From Bacteroidales bacterium UBA4621 (GTDB lineage Bacteria > Bacteroidota > Bacteroidia > Bacteroidales > Paludibacteraceae): 10,620 nt of DNA. The DNA is taken from assembly GCA_002387325.1 (NCBI GenBank), contig DGIN01000079.1, positions 24,989 to 35,608 of the forward strand, given 5' to 3'. The notes beneath the pieces are model-generated. The model had not been told where the DNA came from and did not search any database. It was given only the letters and a program-made list of their open reading frames with translations. The position numbers were made by a program, and so were the translations under genes. Position 1 is the stretch's first letter, and the number at the start of each line of letters is the position of its first letter. Of this stretch, positions 1 to 7,900 are shown piece after piece.

Positions 1-44
1 TTTATGCACTTTATGCACTTTCAATGTTGCATAAACTGCATAAA
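1..44. repeat. Nested direct and inverted 8-bp repeats with 9-bp spacing, upstream of the recombinase
   Basis: TTTATGCA occurs at 1-8 and 10-17, and its reverse complement TGCATAAA occurs at 28-35 and 37-44. The two copies in each half are spaced 9 bp apart, and the halves are separated by 10 bases (18-27), so the whole 44-bp block is symmetric about 22/23. This is seen directly. Such a layout suits a multi-subunit binding site (operator or recombinase accessory site) or a cruciform. Because the window begins at base 1, the block may extend further left. Its function is inferred only from its position 127 bp before the recombinase start. Confidence 0.7.
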
Positions 45-128
45 AATATCGTATAAACTATTTGATGGTGCGACCGCTGTCTGCATAATATGACAAAGAA
101 AATGTCAGAATAAATGGATTGGATTTTG

Positions 129-168
129 TGCGTATTGGAAAGAAATATCAACTTTATAACAATACGCA
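129..168. repeat. 9-bp inverted repeat just upstream of the recombinase start
   Basis: TGCGTATTG (129-137) and CAATACGCA (160-168) are perfect reverse complements separated by 22 bases. The right arm ends 2 bases before the ATG at 171. The 40-bp span is in the size range of serine recombinase binding sites, and it also covers the translation initiation region. It could be a crossover site, an operator for the recombinase, or an mRNA hairpin that masks the start. No matching partner copy was found elsewhere in the window, which weakens the crossover-site reading. Confidence 0.55.
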
Positions 169-170
169 TT

Positions 171-782
171 ATGACTTATGGATACATCCGCGTTTCTACT
201 GACAAACAGACGGTAGAGAACCAACGCTTTGAAATCAACAACTTCTGCAGCCGCGAACAGATACAGATAGACGGCTGGATAGAAGAGACCATCAGCGGCA
301 CGAAAGCCTACAGCAAGCGGGCACTCGGCAAACTGCTGAAACGGGTGGAGAAAGGCGACCTGATAGTGTGTGCCGAACTGTCCCGCCTCGGACGAAACCT
401 GTTTATGATAATGGAGATACTGAATATCTGCATGACCAAAGAGTGCCGCGTATGGACTATCAAAGACAACTACCGCCTCGGTGATGACATACAGAGCAAG
501 GTGCTGGCGTTTGCTTTCGGCTTGTCGGCAGAGATAGAACGCAACCTGATAAGTCAACGCACCAAAGAGGCACTGGCGAGAAAAAAGGCGGAGGGAGTGG
601 TATTGGGGCGCCCGAAAGGAAAGAAAACGGCTCCGGAAAAGCACCCGCTGTATCACAAAAAGCATTTGGTTATAGCATTGTTGGGAGAACATGTATCACG
701 GCGCAAAATAGCACAAATCTGCAAAGTGGACAGGGGAACCGTTGCCAAGTTTATACGCGATTTTATTGAAGTGCCAATTTGA
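171..782 (+). CDS. Small serine recombinase (resolvase/invertase family, Mpi-like)
   Basis: A 203-residue DNA recombinase of the resolvase/invertase type. The N-terminal catalytic domain (about residues 1-140) opens with MTYGYIRVSTDKQ, where Ser9 is the predicted nucleophile and Arg7 a partner. SRLGRN at 71-76 and EIERN at 121-125 match the conserved arginine-bearing segments. GRPKG (147-151) leads to a C-terminal helix-turn-helix (about 165-197). Length and opening motif are those of the Bacteroides invertase group that includes Mpi of B. fragilis, which flips promoter segments. The ATG at 171 was chosen because this family begins right at the YGYIRVS strand; the frame stays open to an ATG at 114, giving 19 extra residues without family resemblance. 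No TAnnTTTG promoter was found, but two inverted-repeat structures precede it. Its stop codon lies exactly where a displaced methyltransferase tail begins, suggesting a role in that rearrangement (inference). All recognisable catalytic residues are present. Confidence 0.93.
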   Translation: MTYGYIRVSTDKQTVENQRFEINNFCSREQIQIDGWIEETISGTKAYSKRALGKLLKRVEKGDLIVCAELSRLGRNLFMIMEILNICMTKECRVWTIKDNYRLGDDIQSKVLAFAFGLSAEIERNLISQRTKEALARKKAEGVVLGRPKGKKTAPEKHPLYHKKHLVIALLGEHVSRRKIAQICKVDRGTVAKFIRDFIEVPI

Positions 783-990
783 CCCTATCGGCAACGGCGG
801 GGCATACAGACACTACAAGTACAATATCGAACGGCTGTCTCTCCCTGTCATAGCCCCTCGCTTGCAAACTTTCGTAGCGGACATTCTTGCCAATAAAGAT
901 ATTTCTCTCAACAGGCAACATATAGACGACATCGTCTGCCATCTATATGGTTTAACCGATGAGGAAATCGCTTATATTGAGAAAGTATGA
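783..990 (+). pseudogene. Detached C-terminal tail of an Eco57I/TaqI-type adenine methyltransferase
   Basis: The frame ending at the TGA at 988-990 encodes about 69 residues after the recombinase stop. It contains GNGGAYRHYKYNIERLSLP, then a helix, then IDDIVCHLYGLTDEEIAYIE at the very end. This is the characteristic finish of Eco57I/TaqI-like type II and type IIG methyltransferases: a glycine-rich turn, a (V/I)E-x-L-x-(I/L)-P strand, then the ID-x-(L/I)-V-x-x-LYGLT-x-EEI terminal motif. There is no start codon of its own; the open frame extends upstream only by overlapping the end of the recombinase in another frame. The large methyltransferase on the opposite strand ends without this tail, so the fragment is probably its displaced 3' end (inference). 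It could instead derive from a second, lost methyltransferase. It is unlikely to be expressed as a separate protein. Confidence 0.75.
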
Positions 991-1038
991 ACTTTGCACA
1001 GTAGAATACAAACATGCTTGCTATTCCGTTTTTGTGAA

Positions 1039-1929
1039 TTAATAGCGAATTTGGAAATAGTCTAACAATGCTTTGTAGTTGTCCTGTGCTGTGAGGCAGG
1101 TGTCGTGCAAAAAGTCGTCTGTTTGTCCCCAATGCTGAATGCCACGATAGTAATACAAACGCAAATCTTCCGTGATAATGAAAGGAACACAATCGCTGTT
1201 TGCTGCCGCCAAGCACTGCCAGAACATCAGCAAGCGTCCGATACGACCATTTCCATCCTGGAACGGGTGAATACGCTCGAACTGCACATGGAAATTCAAA
1301 ATGTCATCCAATCTTGGTTTCTTTAGTGCATTGTATTCTGTAAGCAAAGTCTTGATATTTTTTCTTACATCCTTGGGCTGTACCGTTTCTTCTCCGCCTA
1401 CTTCGTTAGGCAGGCGTTTGTAGTCGCCTACTACGAACCACGCTTTGAGACTGTCGGAAGTGTTGGTCTTGAGAAGCAGATGCAACTGCTTGATGTGTGC
1501 CTCTGTTATCTTCTCGGTGGTATGGTCGATGATATAATCGATGCAACGAAAGTGATTGACGGTTTCCATAATATCGTCAATGCGCGTATTCTCTGTTGTG
1601 ATACCCAGTGTGTTTGTCTCAAAAATATAGCGTGTCTGTTCTTTGGTCAGACGGCTTCCTTCAATATGATTGGAACTATACGTCAGATCTATCTGTGTGC
1701 GGTGGTATATCCCCCCCTTGAATTTATTTTCTTTCTCCTCCCGCAAGCGGGCTAACAAAGGAGAAATTTTTGTTTTGCCTTTTGCGGGAAGAGGAGCATC
1801 AATCGGAATGTTCCATGTTTTGCCTGTGAGAAAAGCCCCCTCTATTTTGCCCGAGGCGCAGTAATTGCGGGCTGTGCGCTCGCTGATGCCATACTTTTCG
1901 GCGAACTGACTGACAGAGATGTATTCCAT
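1039..1929 (-). CDS. Fic-family AMP transferase with N-terminal helix-turn-helix (copy 1)
   Basis: A 296-residue Fic protein, predicted to transfer AMP from ATP to a hydroxyl of a target protein. Residues 1-47 form an excisionase-like winged helix-turn-helix (SVSQFAEKYGISERTARNY) that probably binds DNA. The inhibitory motif (S/T)xxxE(G/N) is at 86-91 (SNHIEG), placing it in the class with an N-terminal autoinhibitory helix. The catalytic loop HPFQDGNGRIGR is complete at 221-232, so activity is expected once inhibition is relieved. The ATG at 1929 is preferred over one 21 codons upstream, which would lie inside the promoter. It has its own promoter and operator and follows the truncated methyltransferase in the same orientation. 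Its stop is 48 bases from the end of the displaced methyltransferase tail on the other strand. It is a near-duplicate of the gene at 7957-8850. The target is unknown; Fic genes often travel with restriction-modification and mobile DNA. Confidence 0.93.
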   Translation of the reverse strand: MEYISVSQFAEKYGISERTARNYCASGKIEGAFLTGKTWNIPIDAPLPAKGKTKISPLLARLREEKENKFKGGIYHRTQIDLTYSSNHIEGSRLTKEQTRYIFETNTLGITTENTRIDDIMETVNHFRCIDYIIDHTTEKITEAHIKQLHLLLKTNTSDSLKAWFVVGDYKRLPNEVGGEETVQPKDVRKNIKTLLTEYNALKKPRLDDILNFHVQFERIHPFQDGNGRIGRLLMFWQCLAAANSDCVPFIITEDLRLYYYRGIQHWGQTDDFLHDTCLTAQDNYKALLDYFQIRY

Positions 1930-1931
1930 AA

Positions 1932-1940
1932 ATATCGGCA
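1932..1940 (-). promoter_or_regulatory. Half-operator next to the Fic copy 1 start codon
   Basis: On the minus strand TGCCGATAT, identical to one half and the centre of the 16-bp palindrome in the copy 2 promoter, lies 2 bases before the ATG. The same 9-mer occurs at the same distance from the start of copy 2 (8853-8861). It may be a second, weaker site for the same repressor; this is inference. Confidence 0.4.
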
Positions 1941-1961
1941 CGTTTTGTATCAAATACGCTG

Positions 1962-1992
1962 CAAAGATACTACTTTTTGCCGATAACGGCAA
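1962..1992 (-). promoter_or_regulatory. Promoter of Fic copy 1 with overlapping operator palindrome
   Basis: The -7 element TATCTTTG (minus strand, 1969-1962) matches the Bacteroides consensus TAnnTTTG. The -33 TTG is at 1992-1990, with exactly 20 bases between. The -33 TTG is the edge of an inverted repeat at 1977-1992: TTGCCG and CGGCAA around 4 bases. A dimeric repressor bound there would block sigma-factor access. The helix-turn-helix at the N-terminus of the Fic protein is the obvious candidate (inference). The element is conserved in copy 2. Confidence 0.75.
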
Positions 1993-2005
1993 GAAAATCG
2001 CAGTT

Positions 2006-4456
2006 TCAATGTTCTTTTCCCGTCAAATTATGTACGCTATCTTTATTCTGCTTGTTGGTAACGGCACAAATGGTATGATGTTGGTTCGGTTCTTTGGCAA
2101 AGAGCAGAATGTTGGTATCCACCGTGGCGGACTCAAATATCTTGACCCCGGCAAAGTCGATAAGCAGTTTCGGGTTGGTATGGGTAGCAAAGAAAGCGCG
2201 TGTTTTGTCGCCATAGCCTGCACGCATCCATTTGTTGGATGTAATATAGCAGAGGTGTCCGCCTGTGCGTAGCAGTTGTTGCTCCCGCTCGTAGAACAGG
2301 CAATAGATGTCGCCCGTAGAAGCAAAAGTCTGGAAACCGCAGTCTTTGTACATCTTGCCCAATGCGCCTTGGTTGTCTTGCAGTTGAATATACGGCGGGT
2401 TGCCAATGACGATGTCAAAGCAACCGCTGTCTCCCGCATCCCCTGTGAGACCGAACATCCATTCGGGGTCAAAGAACGGCGAAACGGCATTTTGGTCATA
2501 CGGGTTCCATTGGGCTAACTGCTTGGCATCATCGGGTGCAAAATCACGGTTATCTTCCAATAGTTGTGCTAATTGTCGGCGCAGTTGCTCGTCTTTGTCG
2601 CGTAGTCTGCGTTTTTGCCCTGCCGATTTGGCAAGGAAATGCTGATGGCGTACCTCATGCAGTGCCTGCTTGGTTTCTTCTATACGCGGGTCCTCGAACA
2701 GGTTGGTTTGCAGTGCGCGTTTATGTTTTGCCATAAGCGAATTGGCGGTAACAAACTTGGTCTCAAGGTTCGGCAAGGTGGGAATACCGAAATTCGGTTT
2801 GGCACTGTCTTTCTCGCAATCGCAGATGAGCGAGATAAAGAAACGCAGTTTGGTTATCTGTGCAGCGATAGGCTGAATGTCAGAGCCATAGAGGCAATTT
2901 TCTATGATTTGCAGTTTGAGAGTATAAACATCGGTCTCGGGTTGTATCTTTTGCAGCAGATTCACCAACCGGTTGAGCAAGCCCATAGGGAACGCTCCTG
3001 AACCACAAGCAGGATCAAGGATACGTATGGTTTTCAGTCTGGTAGCAATGGTTTGATATTCCGTTGTGCGGGCAGGGTCTTTGGCGAAATTGTCGGAAAG
3101 CAGGTCGCGCGCCATATCGGTATTGCCGAGGTAAGCGAGCAAACTCTCGTCCACCATATAGTTGACTATCTCGCGCGGGGTGTAGAACGATCCGCTTTGG
3201 TTGCGGGCAGTCTCTTGTGTCTCGGGGTTGTAGGCACCAAGCAAGTTCTCAAACACCTTGCCGAGCAACTCAGGGTCGAGTGCCACTTGCTGCTCGCTGG
3301 GAGTATTTTCCTCGATAGTGAAATTATAGCGGTTGAGCAAGGCAAGCAATCCCTGTTCGGGGTCGAAGAATAGATTGTTTGGCACGAAAGCACGGTACTT
3401 GTAGTGCCCGTCCTTGAATTGCTCAGCGTTGCGGCTGAAACCGTCGTTGTAATACTCCACCTCTACTCCGTCTTGCGTCTTATTCTTGTCCAAGCACTCA
3501 AAAAGACCACCATTGAGGAATGGTATTTCCGAGAACAACCGGATTACCTCGTCCTCCGAGATACGGAACATGTCTGCATAGCGGTAGAGTGTCTTGATGT
3601 CGCGTGTACCGGTTGCCTTGGCGAAGCGTCTCTGCGTGCCGTCCTCTTCCTGTATGGCACGGTTGAGCGTGGCAAAGAACAGGTTTTGCAGAATGGCATT
3701 GTAGTAGTTGCCTTGTCGGGCGGATTGCGGGTCGAAATCACGCAGGACGGTTCGGAGCCAGTCGGGGTCAAACAGCCGCTTGGGCACCAAGTCTTTCTGG
3801 CGGATGAACCACACAAACATCAGTCGCGTGATGAGCCGTATGATTTTGATGTCTATTTTTTCTCGGTCATCCTCTTCTATCTTGGTGTTATTGGGGAAAG
3901 TAACACCTGCTTCGGGGCTGACCGCCCACTGATACCACGCAAAGAGTTGCTGATAGAATTCTTTGGTGAGGGCTTCGACGGAAAAGGCATCACGGAGTGC
4001 TTTGAATGTTACCCCGCTTTGCTGTAAAGCAATGAAGCGGCTTATAGGAGTATAGTAGCCACAGGCGGCATCGCCAAACACAAAAGTAAAGCGTTTCGGG
4101 GCGGTAGCCTCGTCTTTGAGGTCGCAAATCAAGGACAGACGCCAGTTGTTCCCGTCGTCAAAAACTGCCAAAGCCGCATCCGTTAAATTCAGATAGTTTT
4201 TTACCAACTGCCGCAAACCGACACGGCGTTTTGCCACCGAAGAATGCAGGCGGAAATAATAGAAACCTATTTCATAGTGGTCGGAAGTGTTTTTTGTTCC
4301 GAGAAAATAGCCTTCTCCTTCATCGGAAGACATCTGTAAGTTCTCCGGCGATATGCGCCATCGGGTCGGTTGCAGTACGTCACGTACAAAATCGGTATAG
4401 TCATTGAGGTTGAACGATTGTTGGAACAATGTCCGGAGTTGTTGGTCGGTGTACAT
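2006..4456 (-). CDS. N6-adenine DNA methyltransferase lacking its target-recognition domain
   Basis: An 816-residue Eco57I-type methyltransferase body, predicted to transfer methyl from SAM to adenine N6. After an N-terminal region of about 400 residues comes the GSFYTPREIV segment (422-431). SAM-binding motif I DPACGSGAF is at 481-489, an insertion with a charged helical stretch (about 590-640) follows, and catalytic motif IV NPPYIQ is at 686-691. The sequence remains family-like through ESATVDTNILLFAKE (775-789) to about His809-Asn-Leu, then ends abruptly with TGKEH. Such proteins usually run 300-400 residues further, through the target-recognition domain, to a terminal LYGLT motif; all of that is missing. 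A fragment with exactly that motif lies at 783-990 on the opposite strand. The gene starts 2 bases after the helicase stop, so the two are one operon. As it stands it could probably bind SAM but lacks sequence specificity. It is either an inactive remnant or the off state of a switchable gene. Confidence 0.87.
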   Translation of the reverse strand: MYTDQQLRTLFQQSFNLNDYTDFVRDVLQPTRWRISPENLQMSSDEGEGYFLGTKNTSDHYEIGFYYFRLHSSVAKRRVGLRQLVKNYLNLTDAALAVFDDGNNWRLSLICDLKDEATAPKRFTFVFGDAACGYYTPISRFIALQQSGVTFKALRDAFSVEALTKEFYQQLFAWYQWAVSPEAGVTFPNNTKIEEDDREKIDIKIIRLITRLMFVWFIRQKDLVPKRLFDPDWLRTVLRDFDPQSARQGNYYNAILQNLFFATLNRAIQEEDGTQRRFAKATGTRDIKTLYRYADMFRISEDEVIRLFSEIPFLNGGLFECLDKNKTQDGVEVEYYNDGFSRNAEQFKDGHYKYRAFVPNNLFFDPEQGLLALLNRYNFTIEENTPSEQQVALDPELLGKVFENLLGAYNPETQETARNQSGSFYTPREIVNYMVDESLLAYLGNTDMARDLLSDNFAKDPARTTEYQTIATRLKTIRILDPACGSGAFPMGLLNRLVNLLQKIQPETDVYTLKLQIIENCLYGSDIQPIAAQITKLRFFISLICDCEKDSAKPNFGIPTLPNLETKFVTANSLMAKHKRALQTNLFEDPRIEETKQALHEVRHQHFLAKSAGQKRRLRDKDEQLRRQLAQLLEDNRDFAPDDAKQLAQWNPYDQNAVSPFFDPEWMFGLTGDAGDSGCFDIVIGNPPYIQLQDNQGALGKMYKDCGFQTFASTGDIYCLFYEREQQLLRTGGHLCYITSNKWMRAGYGDKTRAFFATHTNPKLLIDFAGVKIFESATVDTNILLFAKEPNQHHTICAVTNKQNKDSVHNLTGKEH

Positions 4457-4458
4457 AG

Positions 4459-7400
4459 TTATTCAAATGTTTCGGAGGTGATGATTTCGGTTGGTTGTTG
4501 GTCGGTATCTTGTGCCTGGCGTTTGGCATTGATATGATACCGGTCGTATAATTGGGTCAGCAAGTCAGACAGCATCGGTTTCATTTCGCTTACGGACATT
4601 GTTTTTCGCCGTTTGGTTACATCGCGGCTCATACGATTGAGCGAAAGCGTCAGATTGGAGAACATACCTTCGTCCACGTACTGCTCCAAGGTAATAACTG
4701 ATTGGTATAAATCGTCGGAAGCAAATATGCGTTTCATATCTCTCAGGAAGGCAAGTGCTTTGGTAGCATTGGCATCCCGCTTGCGTTCTTCCATCGAAGT
4801 ATCGGTGGTCTCGGCATTATGCAGTTCAGTGGTATATGTCTGATATGCCTTGCTCACGTGTATATAGTGGATATTCTTTACCGGTTCCATATTGCCGACA
4901 GGCTCGTCTTTGGCGGCACGGAGCAGTTCGGCAGCCTCGATGAAAGGTATTGCTTTCGGTTTCTCATCGCCTGTGATGGTGTAGAACTGTTGGCGTTTGC
5001 CTGTGGTGATGTACACGACGGACGATTGCGGGGCAAGCGTCTTCGGACGAAAAGCGGCAGAACGTACCGTGCGGCTTTTGTACGGCAAGGCTTTGATATG
5101 CTCGTATAGTTTCCGGTCGTGTACATAGAGTTCGCGAACCTCTCGCAACAGTTCGAGTTGCTTGTCCACATTGTCACGCACGCTATCATCAAAGAGTTGA
5201 AAGTCGCGTAGCATCTCTTCGTGGGAATACACTTGGGCGTCTTCCCCAAGTGCGGAATGGAAACTTTGCAACTTGATGAGGGCGTTGGTATAGAGTTTTA
5301 TCTGTTGGTCGCCGTCTTTGGAGGGATAGAACATATAGTTGTAGATATGTTCAGAGGTAGAGCCGATACGGTTGACCCGTCCGATACGCTGCATAAGGCG
5401 TGTGGCATTCCACGGCGAATCGTAATTGACAATTACGTTGGAGCGATGCAGGTTGACTCCCTCCGCCAGCACATCGGAGGCAATGATGATATTGTAGCGG
5501 TTTTCCTTTTTGTCCGAATAGTTGGCATCGAAATTGGCTTTGATGTCTCGGAGTACGCTCTTGCGGTTGGCAGCACTGACCATCAATACATCTTTGCGTC
5601 CGAGTTCGTTGACCAATTTGTCCCGCAGATAGGTAATGGTATCCACGCTTTCGGAGAAAACGACCAACTTTCCCTCTTTGTTAAATTCCTCTGTTTCTCC
5701 TTCTGCATTGATATGAGCAGAGTGGAACATCTCGGTTTCCAAAAGGCGGCGAAAGGTATCAAATTTCGGGTCTTTGTCTATCTTTTCCCATTGTTCGGAG
5801 AGTTTGCCGAGTTTGGCGGCATCTTCCCTCAGACGCTCGATATATTCGGGGCGGAAATCGGCTTGCGTGAAGAGTATTTCCTCTTTGGTGTAGCCGTGTT
5901 CGAGGGCTTTTTCGACGATGTCATCCCATTCCATATCGTTCGCCATCATCCCTTTGACATCTATCTCGGGAGCAATAATGATATTGTTGTTTTCCCACAT
6001 CCGTATCATATCGTTGGTGATACGCAGGAATGTGCTTAGCGATTTGCGAAAGGCATAGAAACTGCTTTCCAACCGCTTTACCATGTGGGTACGGAATATC
6101 CCCGAGAAGGTCTGCGCAAACTGTGTGGCATTGCGGTAATTGGCAGCCTTATCACCGGTGATATATTCGATGGCACGATAGCGGGCATAGTTCAGCCCGG
6201 TACCGGTCGGGTTGTCATTGTCAGGGGTGTCGGTCAGAATGGTGATGGTCCGATAGAAGAGGTCGCTTAACTCCGAGTCCAAGTGGTACTCCTGTTCAAT
6301 AGGCTGTTCTACATGAGGGAAACGGATGCCCTGACTCTTCAAATCGGCTTTGTACTCCCCATTATTCCAAAGGTTTTTGCGTGTACGACGCACCAATATC
6401 TGTTGCAGTACCTGCGTGCGCATTTCTTCGTATATGCGGTCGGCTTCGCGGGTGATGTCAGCACGGTTTTCTTCTTTCCCGCGTTTGCTCATCAGTTCGT
6501 TGTACTGTTTAATCCAAGGTTGAAAGAGCGTATTGATGTTGGTAATTCCATTCAGTTGCGGATGGCGGGCATTCTGGAACAGAAGTATCAGATTGCGGAA
6601 ATCCTCAGGGTGGTTGTTGAGCGGAGTGGCGGAAAGAAGCATTACTTTCTTTTGTGTACCGGGCATCATTCCATCGCCCGTGCGCGGGGTTTTGCAGATA
6701 CGCTGCAGTTCGTCATACCGTCCGGAGGTGTCGTTGCGGAAAGTGTGTGCCTCGTCGACAATAACCAAATCGAAATCTTCCGCCCCGATGTAATTGTCTT
6801 TTCCTTCCAGCACCTTGTGAAGACTGCCGTTGGTAAGGAAAGTGGTGTATCGTTTCAATCCGAAATCGCTGAATGTGTCTTGCCAGTTGTCTTTCACGGC
6901 AGGCGGGTAGATAACCAAGATATGGGTATATCGCCCGTTTTCTTCCACAAAGCGTTTGGCAATCATAGCAGCCACAATCGTCTTGCCTGTTCCAACCACA
7001 TCGGCAAGAAAAAAGCCATTGTAGTTCTTAAGCATCTGAAAGCCCTGTATAGCCGCATCGTTCTGATACTTGAGCGACATATAGCCTTCGGGCATTGAGA
7101 GTGAGAAATTGTCCTCCACTTGGCTGCCGAAAGCATCAATCAGCACCTTGATAAATATCTCGTAGGGGGTAGGGAGTTGCTCCAGATGGGTACGTTTGCG
7201 TATGCGCTCAATATCCTCTGCCGTAATGGGAACGCCTTCGTTCCAGAGAGTCTCAAACTCGTTTTTGCAATAGGCTACATCGTCGTAGTCCTTCATTGAC
7301 ACATTCAGTTCGTAGCGCGGCGTCGGGGTGATGCCTAATCCCGAGTCGGAGATATTGGACGATCCCATAATCACCCACCCGTCAGTGCTGAGACCAAAAT

Positions 7401-7824
7401 CCTTCGGCAAACAGAGATAGAACTTGGCATGCAGGTTCTTGGATTTGTGAATGCGCATCTGTACCCTGCCAGAAATAATGTCTTCGCACAGTTGCAGAAT
7501 ACCTTCTTCCACCTCTGCGGAATAGGCGGCATCACGCACATCTTGGATAAAATCTTTGGTGTATATCTGCTTTGCCTCTTCATCGCCCTCCAAGAACAGC
7601 ATTGCCTGATTGTGTTTACGGAAGATATTGTCGATGTTGATACCTACCAATATCTTTATTTCCTGTGCACTGGTCAGTTCTTTTCTCAACTTGAAATAGC
7701 CGGACGAGCGGAAATAACCCACTACGGCAAGAAAGGTGTTGAAATTCGGCATACCCGCCACAATCCCTTTGAATTTGTCAAACAAGGTGTGCTGCGGGGT
7801 ATTGTTGAAGAATTTGGTACTCAT
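4459..7824 (-). CDS. PLD-nuclease/SNF2-type helicase fusion of a restriction system
   Basis: A 1121-residue protein with a phospholipase-D-like nuclease domain (about residues 1-200) fused to a superfamily 2 helicase. The nuclease shows one half-site, H132-x-K134 and GSSN at 154-157, without the classic aspartate 5 residues after the lysine; single-half PLD nucleases such as BfiI act as dimers. Helicase motifs are Walker A GTGKT (278-282), DEAH (357-360), SAT (398-400), then IASDVLAEGVNL (781-792) and QRIGRVNRIG (812-821). The C-terminal 290 residues match nothing I recognise. Paired with the adenine methyltransferase, it resembles two-gene restriction systems in which an ATP-driven translocase carries the nuclease, related in logic to type ISP enzymes and DISARM. 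A strong Bacteroides-type promoter lies directly upstream. The reading frame is intact. Because the partner has lost its specificity domain, cutting activity may be silent, or rely on another methyltransferase (inference). Confidence 0.92.
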   Translation of the reverse strand: MSTKFFNNTPQHTLFDKFKGIVAGMPNFNTFLAVVGYFRSSGYFKLRKELTSAQEIKILVGINIDNIFRKHNQAMLFLEGDEEAKQIYTKDFIQDVRDAAYSAEVEEGILQLCEDIISGRVQMRIHKSKNLHAKFYLCLPKDFGLSTDGWVIMGSSNISDSGLGITPTPRYELNVSMKDYDDVAYCKNEFETLWNEGVPITAEDIERIRKRTHLEQLPTPYEIFIKVLIDAFGSQVEDNFSLSMPEGYMSLKYQNDAAIQGFQMLKNYNGFFLADVVGTGKTIVAAMIAKRFVEENGRYTHILVIYPPAVKDNWQDTFSDFGLKRYTTFLTNGSLHKVLEGKDNYIGAEDFDLVIVDEAHTFRNDTSGRYDELQRICKTPRTGDGMMPGTQKKVMLLSATPLNNHPEDFRNLILLFQNARHPQLNGITNINTLFQPWIKQYNELMSKRGKEENRADITREADRIYEEMRTQVLQQILVRRTRKNLWNNGEYKADLKSQGIRFPHVEQPIEQEYHLDSELSDLFYRTITILTDTPDNDNPTGTGLNYARYRAIEYITGDKAANYRNATQFAQTFSGIFRTHMVKRLESSFYAFRKSLSTFLRITNDMIRMWENNNIIIAPEIDVKGMMANDMEWDDIVEKALEHGYTKEEILFTQADFRPEYIERLREDAAKLGKLSEQWEKIDKDPKFDTFRRLLETEMFHSAHINAEGETEEFNKEGKLVVFSESVDTITYLRDKLVNELGRKDVLMVSAANRKSVLRDIKANFDANYSDKKENRYNIIIASDVLAEGVNLHRSNVIVNYDSPWNATRLMQRIGRVNRIGSTSEHIYNYMFYPSKDGDQQIKLYTNALIKLQSFHSALGEDAQVYSHEEMLRDFQLFDDSVRDNVDKQLELLREVRELYVHDRKLYEHIKALPYKSRTVRSAAFRPKTLAPQSSVVYITTGKRQQFYTITGDEKPKAIPFIEAAELLRAAKDEPVGNMEPVKNIHYIHVSKAYQTYTTELHNAETTDTSMEERKRDANATKALAFLRDMKRIFASDDLYQSVITLEQYVDEGMFSNLTLSLNRMSRDVTKRRKTMSVSEMKPMLSDLLTQLYDRYHINAKRQAQDTDQQPTEIITSETFE

Positions 7825-7847
7825 GGCGATTGTTTTGTTTCAGGGTG

Positions 7848-7879
7848 CAAAGATAATGATTTTTAAGGAAACGGGCAAA
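7848..7879 (-). promoter_or_regulatory. Promoter of the helicase-methyltransferase operon
   Basis: On the minus strand the -33 TTTG (7879-7876) is followed after exactly 20 bases by the -7 TATCTTTG (7855-7848), a full match to the Bacteroides consensus TTTG/TAnnTTTG. It lies 23 bases before the helicase ATG, so the 5' leader would be only about 15-20 bases. There is no palindrome over the -33, unlike the Fic promoters, so control by the same repressor is not indicated. The heptamer array begins 21 bases upstream. Confidence 0.8.
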
Positions 7880-7900
7880 TGTTTTTTGAGGGGGGAGAGA

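Noticed and set aside
114..170. Upstream start codon for the recombinase
   Set aside because: It adds 19 residues without family resemblance and runs through the inverted repeat; the family begins at MTYGYIRVS.
786..794. TATCGGCAA in the displaced tail, matching half of the Fic operator
   Set aside because: A 9-bp match is plausible by chance in 10 kb, and its spacing from the shared 8-mer differs between the two breakpoints (2 versus about 35 bases), so the two sites are not collinear.
1020..1046. Possible terminator hairpin at the end of Fic copy 1 (GCTATT/AATAGC)
   Set aside because: Only a 6-bp AT-rich stem with a 15-base loop and no T-run; too weak to call.
5221..6039. Long plus-strand open frames (also 6283-7098 and 3404-4027)
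   Set aside because: They lie antisense within the helicase and methyltransferase genes, show no recognisable motifs, and are explained by the codon pattern of the coding strand.
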